Positions 1 through 7,856 of a DNA stretch of 64,000 bases are shown here, one piece after another. The position numbers and the translations under genes are program-made. The notes under the pieces are model-generated. The model was not told the DNA's origin. It was given only the letters and a program-made list of their open reading frames with translations, and did not search any database. The stretch covers positions 1,302,001-1,366,000 of the forward strand of contig OZ277031.1 of assembly GCA_965613685.1 (NCBI GenBank), in the 5' to 3' direction. This DNA is from Methylotenera oryzisoli_B (GTDB lineage: Bacteria; Pseudomonadota; Gammaproteobacteria; Burkholderiales; Methylophilaceae). Position 1 is the stretch's first letter; each line of letters starts with the position of its first letter.

Positions 1-322
1 ATATGAAAAGGCATTAGAACGATTAGAAGAATTAGTTAATGAAGATAGCAGTTTGCACGAATGGTTTGATAGAGAATTAGACTTTACGACTAGCGGTACT
101 TTAAGCATAGACGTACAAGGAATGCCGCGTGTTGTAACAAGCAGAGGTAATAAATTAACAAGTGGTGCAGCTAGTGCAGTAAGCAAAGCGCAGATAAAAC
201 GCGATGTATTAGAGAATGCATTGGAACTTGGTAAGGTTGGTTTGGTTGGGGCACTTGGGAAAGAAGATGAAGCAAAGTTGAAAGTGATGATGGCTGACTT
301 GAAGAAAAAGAGCAGAGAGTAG
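1..322 (+). CDS. Unknown protein of the integrated element, 5' end cut by window edge
   Basis: The reading frame is already open at the first bases of the window and ends with TAG at 320-322, so only the C-terminal part (about 106 residues) is visible. An internal TTG at 53 could serve as a start, but the residues before it (a charged, helix-forming stretch rich in Glu, Leu and Lys) continue the protein naturally, so I treat the gene as truncated. The visible part is hydrophilic, ends in a lysine-rich tail and has no recognisable domain. Base composition is AT-rich like the rest of the element. I do not recognise the family. Its place upstream of small unknown genes and a restriction-modification module suggests element or cargo function, which is inference only. 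Confidence 0.6.
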   Translation, partial: YEKALERLEELVNEDSSLHEWFDRELDFTTSGTLSIDVQGMPRVVTSRGNKLTSGAASAVSKAQIKRDVLENALELGKVGLVGALGKEDEAKLKVMMADLKKKSRE

Positions 323-437
323 CGACAGCAAATACACGTGAAATAAGTGCACATTTTTTTGGCGTGTATTTGCAAATTGACAATGTTATAGGTAAGAGTA
401 AGCTAAGGAATGTAACTTAAACTAAGGGGAAATAACA

Positions 438-704
438 ATGGCTACTAAAAGAAGAAGTGCAGCAGAAATGAAAGAGTATCACTTAGCACAAGCTAAGGAA
501 TGGGCTGCTAAAGAAAAAGCTGCTAATAAAAGTGGCAGTAAGGATTTAACTAAAGACAGCGAAGGCATTGCTGCACTAGCAGCTGCTTTAGACGAAGTAG
601 CTAAAATACATAAAATTAAAATACCAGAAGTAATTAAACAAATTTCACGTATTAAGCGCAGTGGTTTAGTTATTACTAATGCTGTTAGAAAAGTTAAGGC
701 TTAA
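438..704 (+). CDS. Small basic hypothetical protein
   Basis: This 88-residue protein starts at an ATG preceded by a strong ribosome binding site (AAGGGG about 7 bases upstream). It is highly charged and Ala/Lys-rich, begins with MATKRRSAAEMKEYH, and has a basic C-terminus. There is no signal peptide or membrane segment. The composition suggests a helical, possibly DNA- or RNA-binding small protein, but no motif supports a specific role. It lies alone between the cut gene at the left edge and the small gene at 752, on the same strand, within the AT-rich element. The strong ribosome binding site is the main reason to consider it real. Confidence 0.6.
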   Translation: MATKRRSAAEMKEYHLAQAKEWAAKEKAANKSGSKDLTKDSEGIAALAAALDEVAKIHKIKIPEVIKQISRIKRSGLVITNAVRKVKA

Positions 705-751
705 ATTAAATATCAACGAGACATGTAAGTAAAAATTTAGGTAGGTAAATT

Positions 752-1060
752 ATGTCAATTAAAAAAATTGCTAATCAATTAAATGTTGAATTAATTAATA
801 GCTTAGAAGTACTAAACTTTATAACATCTAGTAAAAAAAATCACTTTACAGTTAGTGAAGCAAAGCTATGTGAAGCGATTACTGAAGCAACTTATACAAC
901 GACAGGATATTTTAATACATACGTTTCAACTTATCCTTATGTAGCAGTACATGTTGTTGGTGAAAGCAATAGATTAAGCGAACATAAAGATTGGCTTAAA
1001 GAGCAAATTTCTGCAGTTTTAAGTTCGCATCATACAATTGGCAATGTGAGAATAATGTAA
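752..1060 (+). CDS. Small hypothetical protein coupled to the DUF5655/nuclease-like gene
   Basis: This 102-residue protein has a good ribosome binding site (AGGTAGG) before its ATG. Its TAA stop overlaps the ATG of the next gene by one base (TAATG at 1058-1062), a classic arrangement for translational coupling. The N-terminus (residues 1-45) looks helical, possibly a small helix-turn-helix, and the middle is rich in Thr and Tyr. I do not recognise the family. The coupling makes it a likely partner of the nuclease-like protein and the MmeI-like enzyme that follow, for example a regulator or accessory subunit. That role is inferred from position only. Confidence 0.6.
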   Translation: MSIKKIANQLNVELINSLEVLNFITSSKKNHFTVSEAKLCEAITEATYTTTGYFNTYVSTYPYVAVHVVGESNRLSEHKDWLKEQISAVLSSHHTIGNVRIM

Positions 1061-1968
1061 TGCCAATCTACCTAAATACTAATAACAAGCTAAAAGAAGT
1101 TGAAGAGAAAGCGTTTAAGCTAGAGCGCGATATTCAGCGTGTGTTTGAGGAAAACTTAGACACAATAATGCAACTTACTTTAGTTAAGAGCGAATTTACT
1201 ATTAAGAATAAGCGCATTGACACACTAGCTTATGACATGCAATCAAATGCATTTATTATTATTGAATATAAGCGTGATAGAAATTTAAGTGTAGTTGATC
1301 AAGGCTTTACTTACTTGAGCTTAATGTTAGAAAACAAAGCTGACTTTATTGTTGAATATAACGAAAGTTTAAAGAAGAACTTAAAGCGTGATGACATAGA
1401 TTGGTCGCAGACACGTGTTGCATTTGTATCAACTGCATTTACAGATAATCAAATACTAGCAACTAACTTTAAAGACATAGCAATTGAGTTATGGGAAGTT
1501 AAGCAGTTTGAAAATAATATTATTTCAGTTACGCCAATTAAAAAAACTAGAGCTGCTGAAAGTATTAAAACAATAACACAACAAAACCAAGCGTTAAGAA
1601 AAGTAAGTGACGAGATAAAGGTTTATACAGAGGACGAACATATTGCGCGAGCAAGTGAAGAAATTGCAGAACTATATGTGAAGTTTAGAGATGCAATACT
1701 TAACTTAGCTGATGGTATTGAAGTTAAACCGCTTAAGCAATATATAGCATTTAAAAAAGATACTAATATTGTTTGTATGAATATACAAAAGAAACAAATA
1801 AGGATGTGGATTGGTGCGAAGTTTGGCACATTAAATGATGCTAAAGAAATTGCTAGAGATGTTAGAAATACAGGACATTGGGGAACTGGTGATTACGAAG
1901 TTGCAGTTGATAATGACAAAGACTTGGAATACATAATGAGTTTGATTAAACAGGTTGTTATTAGCTAA
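1060..1968 (+). CDS. PD-(D/E)XK nuclease-like protein with C-terminal DUF5655-type domain
   Basis: The protein has 302 residues. The N-terminal half carries a pattern typical of PD-(D/E)XK nucleases: D54 in RIDTLAYD, then E69 and K71 in IIIEYKR, followed by a conserved-looking Asp-Gln (residues 80-81). The C-terminal part (about 195-300), with its MWIGAKFG and GHWGTGDYE patches, resembles the DUF5655 domain found next to restriction-modification genes. Known: such proteins often accompany type I or IIL systems, but their role is not well defined. It is coupled by overlap to the small gene upstream and sits 4 bases before the large methylase, so the three are probably one transcript. Nuclease activity is inferred from motif residues, not shown. 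Confidence 0.7.
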   Translation: MPIYLNTNNKLKEVEEKAFKLERDIQRVFEENLDTIMQLTLVKSEFTIKNKRIDTLAYDMQSNAFIIIEYKRDRNLSVVDQGFTYLSLMLENKADFIVEYNESLKKNLKRDDIDWSQTRVAFVSTAFTDNQILATNFKDIAIELWEVKQFENNIISVTPIKKTRAAESIKTITQQNQALRKVSDEIKVYTEDEHIARASEEIAELYVKFRDAILNLADGIEVKPLKQYIAFKKDTNIVCMNIQKKQIRMWIGAKFGTLNDAKEIARDVRNTGHWGTGDYEVAVDNDKDLEYIMSLIKQVVIS

Positions 1969-1972
1969 TTAA

Positions 1973-4759
1973 ATGGCAAACATAACAATTAATGAAGTGC
2001 GTAGACGTTTACAAGCGTTTGCTAAAGAGCACGAAAAAGATAGCGATGAAAAACAACACGCCCAGCAATTTTGGCGTGATTTTTATGCTTGCTTTGGTTT
2101 AAGCAAAAGTTCTGCATCTATGTTTGAAGCACGTGTTGCTAAAGTAAATGGCAAGCGTGGCTACATTGATAGTTTTATACCTAGCTTATTGTTAGTTGAG
2201 CAAAAGAGCTTAAACAAAGATTTAGATGATGCGTATAAGCAAGCATTAGAGTACGCACTAGCAATTAGTGATGAGCAAGAAAAGCCGCGCTACATTGTTA
2301 CTTGTGACTTTCAAACTTTTAACTTATATGACTTGCACGGCACTAGCAAAGAAGCATTTGTATGTAAGTTAATTGAACTGCATAAACATGCAGATAGGTT
2401 TATGTTTTTAGCTGATAAAAAGCTAGAAACAATAGTTGAAGAAACGCCAATTAATCGCAAAGCAGCTTACCAAATAAGTAAGCTGCACGAAAAGTTACTT
2501 GAAGATAACTTTGTTGGTAGAGATTTAGAAATATTTTTAACAAGATTGCTGTTTTGTTTGTTTGCAGACGACACGGGTATTTTTGGTGAAGATGGGCAGT
2601 TTACTAACTATCTATTAACAACACGTGAAGATGGAAGTGATACTGGTAGCGCACTAGCAACACTCTTTCAAGTACTTAATACAGCACACGATAAGAGACA
2701 AACAAGTTTAGATGAACGCTTACAAGCGTTTGAATATGTTAACGGTAGTTTGTTTGCAGAGCGCACAGAAATCCCGTTTTTTAATTACGAACTACGCAAC
2801 ATATTAATTGAAAGTGCAATATTAGATTGGAGCGATATTTCGCCAGCTATTTTTGGTGCAATGTTTCAAGCTGTACTTGAAGATAATGCAACAGACAATA
2901 GAGATAGAAAAGAAACACGTAGAGAATTGGGTGCGCACTACACTAGCGAACGTAATATTTTAAAAGTAATACAGCCATTGTTTTTAGATGGGCTGTGGCA
3001 AGAATATGAAGCAGTTAAAAACAATAAAACAAAGCTAACTGCACTATACGATAAGTTACCAACACTAACATTTTTTGATACTGCTTGTGGCTGTGGTAAT
3101 TTTTTGGTTGTTGCTTATAGAGAGTTACGTAAGTTAGAGAATGACATAATTGAACAGTTATTTTTTAAAAGTGGTGCTGGCGGATTATTAGATGTTGCAA
3201 CACTATGTAGGGTAAGTGTTGGGCAATTTTACGGCATTGAGATTGACGAAGCTGCTGCGCATATAACACGTGTAGCAATGTATATAACAGACCATCAATT
3301 AAACTTGTTAGCTGCAAGTAAGTTTGGTGCGACACGTGCAACTGTTCCGTTAATTTCAACTCCACACATACATTGTGGCAATGCATTACGTACAGATTGG
3401 AATGATGTGTTAGCTGCAGATAAATGCACTTATGTGTTTGGCAATCCGCCGTTTATTGGCAAGCAATTTCAAACAACAACACAAAAAGAAGATTTAGAGT
3501 TAATAACTATAGGTATGAAAAATGCGAAGTTATTAGATTATGTTGCTGGTTGGTATATAAAAGGTTTGGAGTATATTAAAGGTACAAATGTGGAAGTAGC
3601 ATTTGTATCTACAAACAGCATTACACAGGGTGAGCAAGTTGCTGTGCTGTGGAGTTGGTTACTATGTAAAGGTGCAATAATTAACTTTGCATATAGAACA
3701 TTTAAATGGAGTAATGAAGGTAAAGGTATTGCTGGTGTGCATTGTGTAATTATAGGTTTTGCATTACATGATAGAAAGCATAAGTATATTTACGATAGCA
3801 ATGCTGATGACGTTGTTGTAAACAACGTTAATCAAATTAATCCTTACTTAGCTAATGCACCTACTGTAATTATTGACAATAGAAAAGAACAAATTAGTAA
3901 TTTACCCAATATTAATTATGGTAGCTTTGCTTTAGATGATGGCAATTACACATTAACTGAAGATGAGAAAAACGATTTAATTAATTGCTACCCAATTCAA
4001 TCTACAGTAATAAAAGAATTTATAGGTGCACGAGAATTTTTGCACAATGAAAAGAGATATGCGATTTGGCTTAAAGGTGTAAAGCCTGATGTTATTAATA
4101 ATATGCCTGACGTATTAGCACGTATTAAAAAAGTAAGAGATTGGCGATTAGCTAGTAGTAGAAAAAATACTTTAGAGCTTGCATCTACCCCTGCAATATT
4201 TGCTGAAATAAGACAACCAGATACTGACTATTTGGCATTACCTACAGTTAGTTCGGAATTGCGTGATTACTTACCAATAGCTATGTTGAATAAAAATGTT
4301 ATTGCATCAAATCAGTTGTATGTCATACCTAACGCTAACATAAAACTTTTTTCAATTTTATGTAGCAAAATGCATAACGCATGGATGAGAGCAGTTTGTG
4401 GGAGACTTGAGAGTAGATATAGATATTCAAGTAGCGTTGTTTATAACAACTTTGTTTTCCCAAGTGCTGTAACTGAAGAAATTAACGAGTTATTAGACAA
4501 AGCAGGGGCAGCAATTTTAGATGCACGTAAAAACTATCCTAAATCATCTTTAGCAAACTTATATAATCCAATAACAATGCCTGTTGAGCTTGTTAAAGCG
4601 CATGAAGCTAATAACAAAGCAGTAGACAAAGCATACGGCTACAAAGGTGCAGATGATGACGCTAGTAGAGTGGCATTTTTATTTAAGCTGTATGAGCAAA
4701 CAACTAGCTTGTTGCCATCACAGCCTATTAAAAAAACTAGAATTAAAAAATCAAACTAA
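1973..4759 (+). CDS. MmeI-like type IIL restriction-modification enzyme (fused nuclease and DNA methyltransferase)
   Basis: This 928-residue protein has the layout of single-chain type IIL enzymes. An N-terminal nuclease-like domain has D66, E76 and K78 (IDSF, then VEQK). A helical linker follows, then an N6-adenine methyltransferase with SAM motif I near residue 370 (DTACGCGNFL) and catalytic NPPF near residue 490. A target recognition region (about 680-850) has the typical WLKG, RDWR and SSVVYNNFVFP patches. Known: MmeI relatives methylate one strand of an asymmetric site and cut about 20 bases away. The catalytic motifs look intact. No ribosome binding site is seen; the start lies 4 bases after the upstream stop, suggesting coupling. 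Its 3' end overlaps the convergent recombinase gene by 9 bases. Confidence 0.88.
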   Translation: MANITINEVRRRLQAFAKEHEKDSDEKQHAQQFWRDFYACFGLSKSSASMFEARVAKVNGKRGYIDSFIPSLLLVEQKSLNKDLDDAYKQALEYALAISDEQEKPRYIVTCDFQTFNLYDLHGTSKEAFVCKLIELHKHADRFMFLADKKLETIVEETPINRKAAYQISKLHEKLLEDNFVGRDLEIFLTRLLFCLFADDTGIFGEDGQFTNYLLTTREDGSDTGSALATLFQVLNTAHDKRQTSLDERLQAFEYVNGSLFAERTEIPFFNYELRNILIESAILDWSDISPAIFGAMFQAVLEDNATDNRDRKETRRELGAHYTSERNILKVIQPLFLDGLWQEYEAVKNNKTKLTALYDKLPTLTFFDTACGCGNFLVVAYRELRKLENDIIEQLFFKSGAGGLLDVATLCRVSVGQFYGIEIDEAAAHITRVAMYITDHQLNLLAASKFGATRATVPLISTPHIHCGNALRTDWNDVLAADKCTYVFGNPPFIGKQFQTTTQKEDLELITIGMKNAKLLDYVAGWYIKGLEYIKGTNVEVAFVSTNSITQGEQVAVLWSWLLCKGAIINFAYRTFKWSNEGKGIAGVHCVIIGFALHDRKHKYIYDSNADDVVVNNVNQINPYLANAPTVIIDNRKEQISNLPNINYGSFALDDGNYTLTEDEKNDLINCYPIQSTVIKEFIGAREFLHNEKRYAIWLKGVKPDVINNMPDVLARIKKVRDWRLASSRKNTLELASTPAIFAEIRQPDTDYLALPTVSSELRDYLPIAMLNKNVIASNQLYVIPNANIKLFSILCSKMHNAWMRAVCGRLESRYRYSSSVVYNNFVFPSAVTEEINELLDKAGAAILDARKNYPKSSLANLYNPITMPVELVKAHEANNKAVDKAYGYKGADDDASRVAFLFKLYEQTTSLLPSQPIKKTRIKKSN

Positions 4760-5347
4760 ATTTACAGCAGCACGTTTCATGTCTTGTGTAACCGAAATGT
4801 AGCGCATTGTAGTTTGTGCTTGTCTATGCCCTGCCAATTCCATCAATACTTTTAACGGTACTGACTTACTGGATAAGTGCGTTAAAAAACTACGTCTGCC
4901 ACTGTGACTGCTACAGCCACTTAAGCCCGCTGCTTTATATAGCATCGTCATTGTGTATGTAAGTGTATTTGCAGAAAACCCGTTAGATTTTTGTGTGTTG
5001 AATAATGGCTTGTTGATATGTTCGCTATAAGTAAGTGCAATTAATTGCTTAGTATCAAATCTTGTTTGTAAGTAAGTCTGTATTTCTTTACGTAATTTAT
5101 CTGCCAATACTACAGTGCGCGAATACTTGCCTTTCGTTTGTTCAGCAGTTAAGTTAATTTCTAATTTAATACTGCCATCATTAGCTAACACGTCTTTAAT
5201 TTTAAGTGCAGCACATTCACCTATTCTCATCCCTCCAAAATAAGTACATGCCACAATTGCTCTGTCACGTGCCGCGTGTTTGCGTGTGTTGATATATAGC
5301 AGTAATAAGTTAAGTTCTTTCTCGTTTAATGTACGTGCTTGTTTCAT
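4751..5347 (-). CDS. Short tyrosine recombinase (integrase) of the element
   Basis: The catalytic signature of tyrosine recombinases is complete. Counting from the chosen start it is R41 (GGMRIGE), a lysine at 72 or 74, H148 and R151 (HSGRR), H174 (LAGHRQ) and nucleophile Y183 (MRYISV). I chose the ATG at 5347 because GAGGAAA lies about 8 bases upstream, giving 198 residues. The frame stays open to 5464, and a longer protein of up to 237 residues cannot be excluded. Either way it is shorter than usual XerC/D or phage integrases and lacks a full N-terminal SAM-like domain. Known: such enzymes integrate elements at tRNA genes. The tRNA remnant near 7786 is the probable target, 2.3 kb away, which is farther than usual. 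Confidence 0.85.
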   Translation of the reverse strand: MKQARTLNEKELNLLLLYINTRKHAARDRAIVACTYFGGMRIGECAALKIKDVLANDGSIKLEINLTAEQTKGKYSRTVVLADKLRKEIQTYLQTRFDTKQLIALTYSEHINKPLFNTQKSNGFSANTLTYTMTMLYKAAGLSGCSSHSGRRSFLTHLSSKSVPLKVLMELAGHRQAQTTMRYISVTQDMKRAAVNLV

Positions 5348-5687
5348 CTTATTTTCCTCAACTAACCAATGTTTATCAGTTGTTGCAGCGTATATCCTTT
5401 GTATTAGTTTTCCTACCTCAAGTTGCCATTTATCTAATAAGTGCATATACCTTCCATTAAACAAGTACTTAGCTGATGTTGAAGTACTAAACCAAAGCTA
5501 TTATGTATTCTCTTTGTTTCTTATATTTATTACTTCACGCTTCTGTAAACTTGTTTCTATTAAGTTGTTCTTAGTTTGTTTCAGCGTGTTTGTTATTTGA
5601 TTTGGGATAGCTTAGCTATTAAGATAATGTGAATTGCTTTGATTTTGCTGTTTGCTTAATGAGTATTTATTAATATATGAAGTAATC
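5348..5687. other. Intergenic stretch of the element
   Basis: About 340 bases of AT-rich sequence lie between the recombinase and the secreted protein gene. The first 117 bases are an open continuation of the recombinase frame (to 5464), so part may encode an alternative N-terminus. I see no other gene, RNA or clear terminator. An ORF on the plus strand (5280-5600) runs mainly antisense to the recombinase and is not supported. Confidence 0.4.
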
Positions 5688-6086
5688 TTACTTTGCGCAG
5701 TAATTTGATATGACTTTGGCGTTAAGATCATTTGATGACATAGTGAAAGATGTTATTCTCGCCAGATATACTCCGTTAGCCATTCGAGTCTGCATCCAAA
5801 TATTGCCCATTTGTGTAGTGCAATCCCAATTTTTCTCATCAAAAATAGCCTTACATTGTTCAAACAAAAGTGTACGTTGCATTACTCCACCTTCAAAAAT
5901 TTTAGCCATAACAGCTGACTTTTTTTTATCAATAAGAAAATTAGCACTTCTATCAAGCAAATTGCAGTTTCCTGTGCATGACTCAGTATTGTCGCATGTA
6001 AAAAATTGATACTCTCCAGTTTGTTCAGCGTATGTTATTGATGGCAAAAACATAAGCATCAAAACTGTGATAATTAAAGTTTTCAT
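5688..6086 (-). CDS. Secreted six-cysteine hypothetical protein
   Basis: This protein has 132 residues from the ATG at 6086. It opens with a clear signal peptide (MKTLIITVLMLMFLPSITYA, cleavage after Ala20) and then a hydrophilic mature part with six cysteines, three of them clustered (CDNTESCTGNC), which fits three disulfides in the periplasm or outside. I prefer this start over an in-frame TTG at 6122 because the signal peptide then begins correctly. The ribosome binding site is weak. I do not recognise the family. It is on the same strand as the recombinase but separated by about 340 bases, so it is probably independent cargo. A role in interbacterial competition or immunity is possible but unsupported. 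Confidence 0.6.
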   Translation of the reverse strand: MKTLIITVLMLMFLPSITYAEQTGEYQFFTCDNTESCTGNCNLLDRSANFLIDKKKSAVMAKIFEGGVMQRTLLFEQCKAIFDEKNWDCTTQMGNIWMQTRMANGVYLARITSFTMSSNDLNAKVISNYCAK

Positions 6087-6579
6087 GCTTTTGAACTTAA
6101 CTAAAATACTTCTTTTTGTCAAGCCTTAACTTATTTGTTTTTAATGCTATTTGATTTACTCATTAAAAAATTTTCTTTAACTTTATCAGCAAGCTAACGC
6201 TTGCTTGCTTTCACAAACGCTATCGCTTTTGTTCAGCACTTTTCTTCTTCTTTATTTGTTTATGGACTTAATATTGACTTGGAGTTTTTGACTTGTTGTT
6301 TGACTGAATTGGGAGGTAAGCGACGGCTATGCTTTTTGCCGAAACAAAAAAACATAACCACCGCTTCGTGCTGAATTAGTATGTATAAGCACGACTGCAA
6401 TTAAGTTTTACAAAAGACGTATGTATTAAAACTTTCAACTCGCTTTAGCATTGATTTGCTTTGCGAATACTTAGCGGCTCACTCATTTGTTATTAACTAT
6501 TGCAGCAGTTAATAACGAGTGCGAGGGCATTAGCCGTTATATTCCACCTCGCGTTTTTACTCTTTGTTGTAGCAGTAGC
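6087..6579. other. Gene-free, hairpin-rich stretch of the element
   Basis: Nearly 500 bases carry no convincing gene but several inverted repeats. At 6188-6205 there is a 7-bp stem with a four-base loop. At 6367-6393 CGTGCT pairs with AGCACG. At 6473-6538 there is a long imperfect stem, described separately. Clustering of hairpins in a noncoding part of a mobile element is typical of replication or transfer origins, or of a structured RNA. None of these can be decided from sequence alone. Confidence 0.4.
6473..6538. repeat. Long imperfect inverted repeat
   Basis: Three nested pairing blocks surround a short loop. AGCGGCT (6473-6479) pairs with AGCCGTT (6532-6538), CACTC (6480-6484) with GAGTG (6517-6521), and GTTATTAACT (6489-6498) with AGTTAATAAC (6507-6516). 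The last pair is a perfect 10-bp stem with an 8-base loop. There is no U-run on either side, so it does not look like a simple terminator. It could be an origin hairpin, a transfer origin or part of a structured RNA. Confidence 0.55.
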
Positions 6580-6891
6580 TTATCTGCTTGTGTTTATTGC
6601 TTTGTATGCCTTAAATATTTGCCTGTTTATCTGCTTGCCTATTTTCATTACTGCATAAGCGTTATTGCTTGTTAGTGTGCGTCTTGTCGCTTTGTTACTC
6701 GCTTTTACTAAGTAGCCATTAAGTAATGCAATCTGTGTTTCATTAAGTAAAGCAGTGTGATGCTTAATTAAGTTGTGTGCGATTTGCTGTGCTTGCACAA
6801 ACAGTGTGTCCATAGCTATAAAGCTATTTTCATTCATCCCATTTAGCTTAAGCCAGTTAGCTGTTTGTTTTTCTGCTCTGTAATCGTTCAT
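6580..6891 (-). CDS. Hypothetical helical protein
   Basis: The protein has 103 residues, without signal peptide or membrane segment, rich in Asn, Ala and Lys and predicted by eye to be mostly helical. It begins MNDYRAEKQTANW and ends in a basic segment. No strong ribosome binding site is visible before the ATG at 6891. I do not recognise the family. It faces away from the AlpA-like regulator genes at 7053-7616, so the region 6892-7052 would hold divergent promoters. Coding status rests on length and composition similar to neighbouring element genes and is moderate at best. Confidence 0.45.
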   Translation of the reverse strand: MNDYRAEKQTANWLKLNGMNENSFIAMDTLFVQAQQIAHNLIKHHTALLNETQIALLNGYLVKASNKATRRTLTSNNAYAVMKIGKQINRQIFKAYKAINTSR

Positions 6892-7052
6892 ATACTTATT
6901 TATACATTACCAAAGCAAACCATATTAAAACCAATGTATTTTGAATTGATTTGAGTTTGGTAGGTGTGGATTGGTTGGTACAAAGGCAAATAGAGGTAGG
7001 AAAATTACACGCACGACATTACTGTTTGTTATTTAACGTGAGGACAAACGAA

Positions 7053-7214
7053 ATGAATACTTATTTAAGTGTAGTTAAACTAAACATTACAACAACAAGT
7101 ACAACAACAACTAAAGTTTTAGTGCAGGCAACGGACAGTTACAAAGCAAAGCTGCAATTAGAGGCGATGTATGGCAGAGGTAATATTGTTAGCCAACCGC
7201 AGTTAGTTAGATGA
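7053..7214 (+). CDS. Small Thr-rich hypothetical protein
   Basis: The protein has 53 residues from the ATG at 7053, chosen because GAGG lies about 9 bases upstream. A longer frame from 6951 has no such site. It contains a run of threonines near residues 13-20 and ends in GRGNIVSQPQLVR. Its TGA stop lies immediately before the ribosome binding site of the AlpA-like gene, so the two are probably translated in series. The layout (beta strand, Thr-rich loop, helix, short strand) resembles tiny phage or plasmid proteins of unknown role, and I cannot name it. Confidence 0.5.
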   Translation: MNTYLSVVKLNITTTSTTTTKVLVQATDSYKAKLQLEAMYGRGNIVSQPQLVR

Positions 7215-7221
7215 GGTGATT

Positions 7222-7410
7222 ATGATTGAAGATAGATATATAAGAATTAAAGAACTTGCGATAATGTTAAGCATTGGGCAAAGCACAATATATAAACTAA
7301 TAAAGCAAAATAAATTTCCACAGCAAATTAAACTTAGTGAAAGAACTGTTGTTTGGCGATTAAGTACAATTAATGAATGGATTGAAGAAAGGGAAAAGTT
7401 AAGTAGATAA
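7222..7410 (+). CDS. AlpA-like helix-turn-helix regulator / excisionase-type protein
   Basis: The protein has 62 residues from the ATG at 7222, preceded by AGGTGA. It shows the AlpA/MerR-like winged helix pattern: YIRIKELAIMLSIGQSTIYKL for the helix-turn-helix, then FPQQIKLSERTVVWR for the wing, and a W-containing C-terminal helix. Known: AlpA-type proteins control the integrase or act as recombination directionality factors in P4-like islands. Here it lies close to the right attachment site and in series with two small genes. A role in excision or in regulating the recombinase is likely by analogy. Confidence 0.78.
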   Translation: MIEDRYIRIKELAIMLSIGQSTIYKLIKQNKFPQQIKLSERTVVWRLSTINEWIEEREKLSR

Positions 7411-7418
7411 ATACTTGT

Positions 7419-7616
7419 ATGAGATTTTACGAATTTGCCATTAAACCAATCAAACCGCTTACGCCACCGCAAGCACGTATCAACACATTAAAGCAGCAGA
7501 AAGAACGTGTAGGTAAGCAACTTAAAACAGAACGCGACACACAAAAGAAACAGAAAGCAGTTGCTGCTATACAGAAAAATAATCAAACACTAGCTAACAT
7601 AAACAGCGGTAGTTAA
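7419..7616 (+). CDS. Small lysine/glutamine-rich protein
   Basis: This 65-residue, very basic, helical protein begins MRFYEFAIKPIKPLTPPQAR, followed by a Lys/Gln-rich helix up to about residue 55. It starts 8 bases after the AlpA-like gene, on the same strand, without an obvious ribosome binding site, so translation may depend on the upstream gene. Similar short proteins with an MRFYEF-like start followed by a charged helix occur in phage and island genomes as far as I recall, without a known function. Coding is fairly likely; the function is unknown. Confidence 0.55.
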   Translation: MRFYEFAIKPIKPLTPPQARINTLKQQKERVGKQLKTERDTQKKQKAVAAIQKNNQTLANINSGS

Positions 7617-7742
7617 GTGTGCGTTTATTCTACGTGTATATCGCCACAATATAATTGGTTAAGCATTGCACATTATGTAGCACACCATTTACAACAAACC
7701 TACAAGTGCCATAAATGCTAGCCAAAAGACAGAACTAGTAAA

Positions 7743-7786
7743 TTCATAATCCTGGGGTCGAGGGTTCAAGTCCCTCTTTCCCACCA
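7743..7786 (+). other. tRNA 3'-half remnant, probable right attachment site of the element
   Basis: The sequence carries a possible anticodon-loop part with CAT, a variable loop, a perfect T arm (GAGGG-TTCAAGT-CCCTC, 7759-7775) and TTTCCCACCA at the end. No matching 5' half exists upstream, so it is not a working tRNA. One base is missing between the T arm and CCA compared with a normal tRNA, so I do not assign its identity firmly, although a CAU anticodon is suggested. Known: elements using tyrosine recombinases commonly integrate into the 3' end of tRNA genes. Composition changes from AT-rich to balanced here. Confidence 0.72.
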
Positions 7787-7788
7787 AA

Positions 7789-7821
7789 CAAAACGCCCCT
7801 TTCGAAAGATTGGGGCGTTTT
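7789..7821. terminator. Rho-independent terminator after the tRNA remnant
   Basis: AAAACGCCCC and GGGGCGTTTT form a 10-bp stem around a short loop, with A and T runs on both sides. It can act in both directions: for the former tRNA transcript on the plus strand and for the convergent flank. It probably was the terminator of the original tRNA gene. Confidence 0.75.
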
Positions 7822-7856
7822 CATTGGTCTGCGCGCTGGCGATATTAAGCAGTCCG

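Noticed and set aside
5280..5600. Plus-strand 106-residue frame
   Set aside because: Mostly antisense to the recombinase, no ribosome binding site, Phe/Ser-rich composition typical of AT-rich noise.
7743..7786. Complete tRNA gene
   Set aside because: No 5' half, D arm or matching acceptor strand upstream, and one base is missing before CCA.
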